From Nocardioides sp. Arc9.136 (GTDB lineage: Bacteria > Actinomycetota > Actinomycetes > Propionibacteriales > Nocardioidaceae), in the NCBI RefSeq assembly GCF_030506255.1, contig NZ_CP113431.1, positions 4,103,001 through 4,167,000 on the forward strand: a DNA stretch of 64,000 nt, written 5' to 3'. The stretch's first letter is position 1. Each line of letters opens with the position of its first letter. Under the pieces are notes generated by a model. The model did not search any database. It was given only the letters and a program-made list of their open reading frames with translations, and was not told the DNA's origin. A program made the position numbers and the translations under genes. Positions 62,171 to 64,000 of this stretch are shown one piece after another.

Positions 62171-62176
62171 ATTATG
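62171..62176 (-). promoter_or_regulatory. leaderless -10 box (CATAAT) of the kinase gene
   Basis: On the minus strand CATAAT ends 6 nt before the GTG at 62164. The region is shared with the divergent sigma-factor gene, whose start is only 40 nt away, so the two promoters must overlap. Confidence 0.55.
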
Positions 62177-62204
62177 TTGCAGGGGACGAGGGAGGAAACC
62201 CGGC

Positions 62205-62783
62205 ATGGCCACTGACTCGGGCACCGGCAGCGGGGTCGCGCGGACCCCGGACGAGATCGACGAGCTCGCCCGGCGCGCGCGGGACGGCGACCGCGGCGCG
62301 CTCGAGGACCTGCTGGCGGCGGTCCGTCCGCGGGCGCTCAACGTGTGCCGCGGCGTGCTGCCGCACTCCTCCGACGCCGAGGACGCCTGCCAGGAGGCCC
62401 TGCTCAACATCGCCGGCAAGATCGGGTCGTGGGGCGGTCGGGGCCGGTTCACCACGTGGATGCACGTGGTGGCGGTCAACAGCGCGCGCTCGACGTACCG
62501 GCGGATGCGCAACCAGGCCGTCGCCAGCGACCACGCCCCCGCCGAGAAGCCCGACCCCCGGACCACCTCGGTCATCGCCGGCACCCGCCTGGACCTGCTC
62601 GAGGCGCTCGAGACCCTCGAGCGCGACCACCCGCAGATGGTCGAGCCGCTGCTGCTGCGCGACGTCTACGGGATGGCGTACGACGAGATCGGGGCGCAGC
62701 TCGGCCTGCCCACCGGCACCGTCAAGGCGCAGGTCCACCACGGCCGCAAGCTGGTGCGGCCCATGCTCCGCGGCGACGGGTGA
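62205..62783 (+). CDS. ECF-type RNA polymerase sigma factor
   Basis: The 192-residue protein has sigma region 2 (ALNVCRGVLPHSSDAEDACQEAL then GRFTTWMHVVAVN) and region 4 (YDEIGAQLGLPTGTVKAQVHHGRKLV). GGAGG precedes the ATG at 62205. No anti-sigma gene follows; the next gene is an M1 peptidase lipoprotein 7 nt away. The divergent Ser/Thr kinase suggests control by phosphorylation, as known for some kinase-linked ECF groups. That is an inference. Confidence 0.92.
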   Translation: MATDSGTGSGVARTPDEIDELARRARDGDRGALEDLLAAVRPRALNVCRGVLPHSSDAEDACQEALLNIAGKIGSWGGRGRFTTWMHVVAVNSARSTYRRMRNQAVASDHAPAEKPDPRTTSVIAGTRLDLLEALETLERDHPQMVEPLLLRDVYGMAYDEIGAQLGLPTGTVKAQVHHGRKLVRPMLRGDG

Positions 62784-62790
62784 GCGACGG

Positions 62791-64000
62791 GTGAGACGGC
62801 TCCCGGCGCTGCTCGCCGTCGCGCTCCTCCCCCTCGCCGGGTGCAGCGACGACGACGGCCGGGGCCCTACGGACGGCCCCCCGTCGCCCGGGCCGAGCAC
62901 GGCGACGGACTCCGGATCGGCGACGGCGGTCCCGAGGAGGCCGACGGGCGCGGCCCTCGACGTCGCGCTGAGCGAGCCCCGGGAGGACTCGGTCTACCCC
63001 GACGTCGGCGACCCGGGCGTCGACGCCCTCCACTACGACCTCTCCCTCACCTGGGACCCCGTGGCACGGGTGCTGGAGGGCACCGAGCGGGTCGTGCTGC
63101 GCTCGACCGGGGACGACGACCGGCTCCGGCTCGACCTGGCGCCCGAGCTCGAGGTCGGCTCGGTGCGGGTCGACGGCGAGGAGGCGCGGTTCCGGCACCG
63201 CGGCAAGGACCTGGTCGTGCGCCACGACGTCGTCGCCGACCGGCGCTACGCGCTGGTCGTGACCTACGCCGGCACCCCGCGGCCGGTGCCGGCACCGACC
63301 CGGCGGCGGGACGTCGCCACCACCGGCTGGACCACGACCGCGGACGGGTGGACGTGGACGATGCAGGAGCCGTACGGCGCGTTCACCTGGTACGCCGTCA
63401 ACGACCACCCCTCCGACAAGGCGCTCTACGACATCACCGTCCGGGTGCCGACGCCGTTCGTCGGCGTCGCCAACGGCGCGCTGGTCTCCCGGGAGGAGGA
63501 CGGCCCGGACACGGTCACCCGCTGGCACCTCGCGGAGCCGGCGGCGTCGTACCTCGTCACCGTCGCGACCGGCGACTACGTCACCGCCGAGGCCACCTCG
63601 GACAGCGGGGTGCCGGTGACGTGGTGGGTGCCGCGCGACCAGCCGGACCTGGGGCGCGGGGCCCGCACGACCGCCGAGGAGCTCGGCTGGCTGGAGGAGC
63701 GGCTCGGGCCGTACCCGTTCGACACGCTCGGCGCGGTGGTCGTGGACTCCGCGAGCGCCATGGAGACCCAGACCATGATGACGATCGGCACGTCCGAGTA
63801 CGCCAGGTCGCCGGCCGTGGTCGTGCACGAGCTGGCGCACCAGTGGTACGGCGACCAGGTCACCCCCACGGACTGGCGCGACGTGTGGATGAACGAGGGC
63901 ATGGTGATGTACCTCCAGGTCCTCTGGCAGGCCGAGGAGGACGGCACGGACCTCGACGCGGTGCTCGACGCCTACGCGGCCGCGGAGGTCCGCGAGCGGG
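62791..64000 (+). CDS. M1-family metallopeptidase lipoprotein (3' end beyond window)
   Basis: At least 403 residues are encoded and the frame is open at the window edge. A lipoprotein signal peptide (LLPLAGC) is followed by an M1 N-terminal beta domain. The catalytic domain has zinc ligands His346, Glu347 and His350 in HELAHQWYG and Glu369 in NEGM, with the 18-residue spacing of gluzincins. The exopeptidase region, normally GAMEN, reads SASAMETQ. It should be a surface-attached aminopeptidase. The GTG at 62791 is 7 nt after the sigma-factor stop, indicating cotranscription. Confidence 0.93.
   Translation, partial: MRRLPALLAVALLPLAGCSDDDGRGPTDGPPSPGPSTATDSGSATAVPRRPTGAALDVALSEPREDSVYPDVGDPGVDALHYDLSLTWDPVARVLEGTERVVLRSTGDDDRLRLDLAPELEVGSVRVDGEEARFRHRGKDLVVRHDVVADRRYALVVTYAGTPRPVPAPTRRRDVATTGWTTTADGWTWTMQEPYGAFTWYAVNDHPSDKALYDITVRVPTPFVGVANGALVSREEDGPDTVTRWHLAEPAASYLVTVATGDYVTAEATSDSGVPVTWWVPRDQPDLGRGARTTAEELGWLEERLGPYPFDTLGAVVVDSASAMETQTMMTIGTSEYARSPAVVVHELAHQWYGDQVTPTDWRDVWMNEGMVMYLQVLWQAEEDGTDLDAVLDAYAAAEVRER

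Overview
The window is very GC-rich, with almost every third codon position G or C. GTG starts are frequent, genes are packed in ATGA-overlapping runs, and several enzymes are actinobacterial (a mycothiol-dependent isomerase-type protein, a FadE5-like acyl-CoA dehydrogenase, a DesA3-like desaturase with its reductase, a DUF222/HNH nuclease). It reads as chromosome of a Nocardioides-like actinobacterium. No rRNA, tRNA, CRISPR array or canonical IS transposase is visible.

Layout. 0-6.5 kb: an Rrf2 regulator, a TauE/SafE permease, a large acyl-CoA dehydrogenase, a secreted propeller protein, and a divergent lysG/lysE amino-acid export pair. 6.5-22 kb: thioredoxin/NHL protein, GAF-PPM phosphatase, a DUF222/HNH gene flanked by inverted arrays of one repeat family, mycothiol-type isomerase and SDR, membrane and propeller proteins, crotonase, phosphoglucomutase, VOC protein, and a MarR/MFS efflux pair. 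22-31 kb: a xylo-oligosaccharide locus (CE7 esterase, GH3, LacI regulator, ABC importer) divergent from a cytoplasmic GH10 xylanase. 31-35 kb: peptidase E, XRE regulator, aldo/keto reductase, MFS. 35-52.6 kb: a catabolic region of about 15 genes. One half holds a Liv-type ABC importer, muconolactone-isomerase-like protein, racemase, flavoprotein, IclR regulator and CitE-like lyase. The other holds a CoA-transferase, cyclase/hydrolase, two MmgE/PrpD proteins and a hydantoinase-like amidohydrolase. The halves are separated by a lower-GC ATPase gene. 52.6-64 kb: desaturase and ferredoxin reductase with a divergent PucR-type regulator, fasciclin protein, SGNH lipoprotein, YtcJ-like amidohydrolase, then a Ser/Thr kinase divergent from an ECF sigma factor followed by an M1 peptidase cut by the window end.

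The strongest non-obvious signal is a 17-bp palindromic element with consensus GTTCC-N7-GRAAC. It occurs in both divergent promoter regions of the 35-52.6 kb catabolic region (three copies at 42.4-42.7 kb, two at 51.1-51.3 kb). Sites 1 and 5 match at 16 of 17 positions when one is reversed. This suggests one IclR-controlled regulon for a still unnamed substrate, later interrupted at a convergent intergenic point by a horizontally acquired ATPase. A second signal is the DUF222/HNH gene bracketed by inverted repeat arrays with 13-bp perfect outer ends; a single further copy of the repeat lies beside the ATPase island. A third is a set of leaderless promoters with TANNNT-type -10 boxes exactly 6 nt upstream of start codons.
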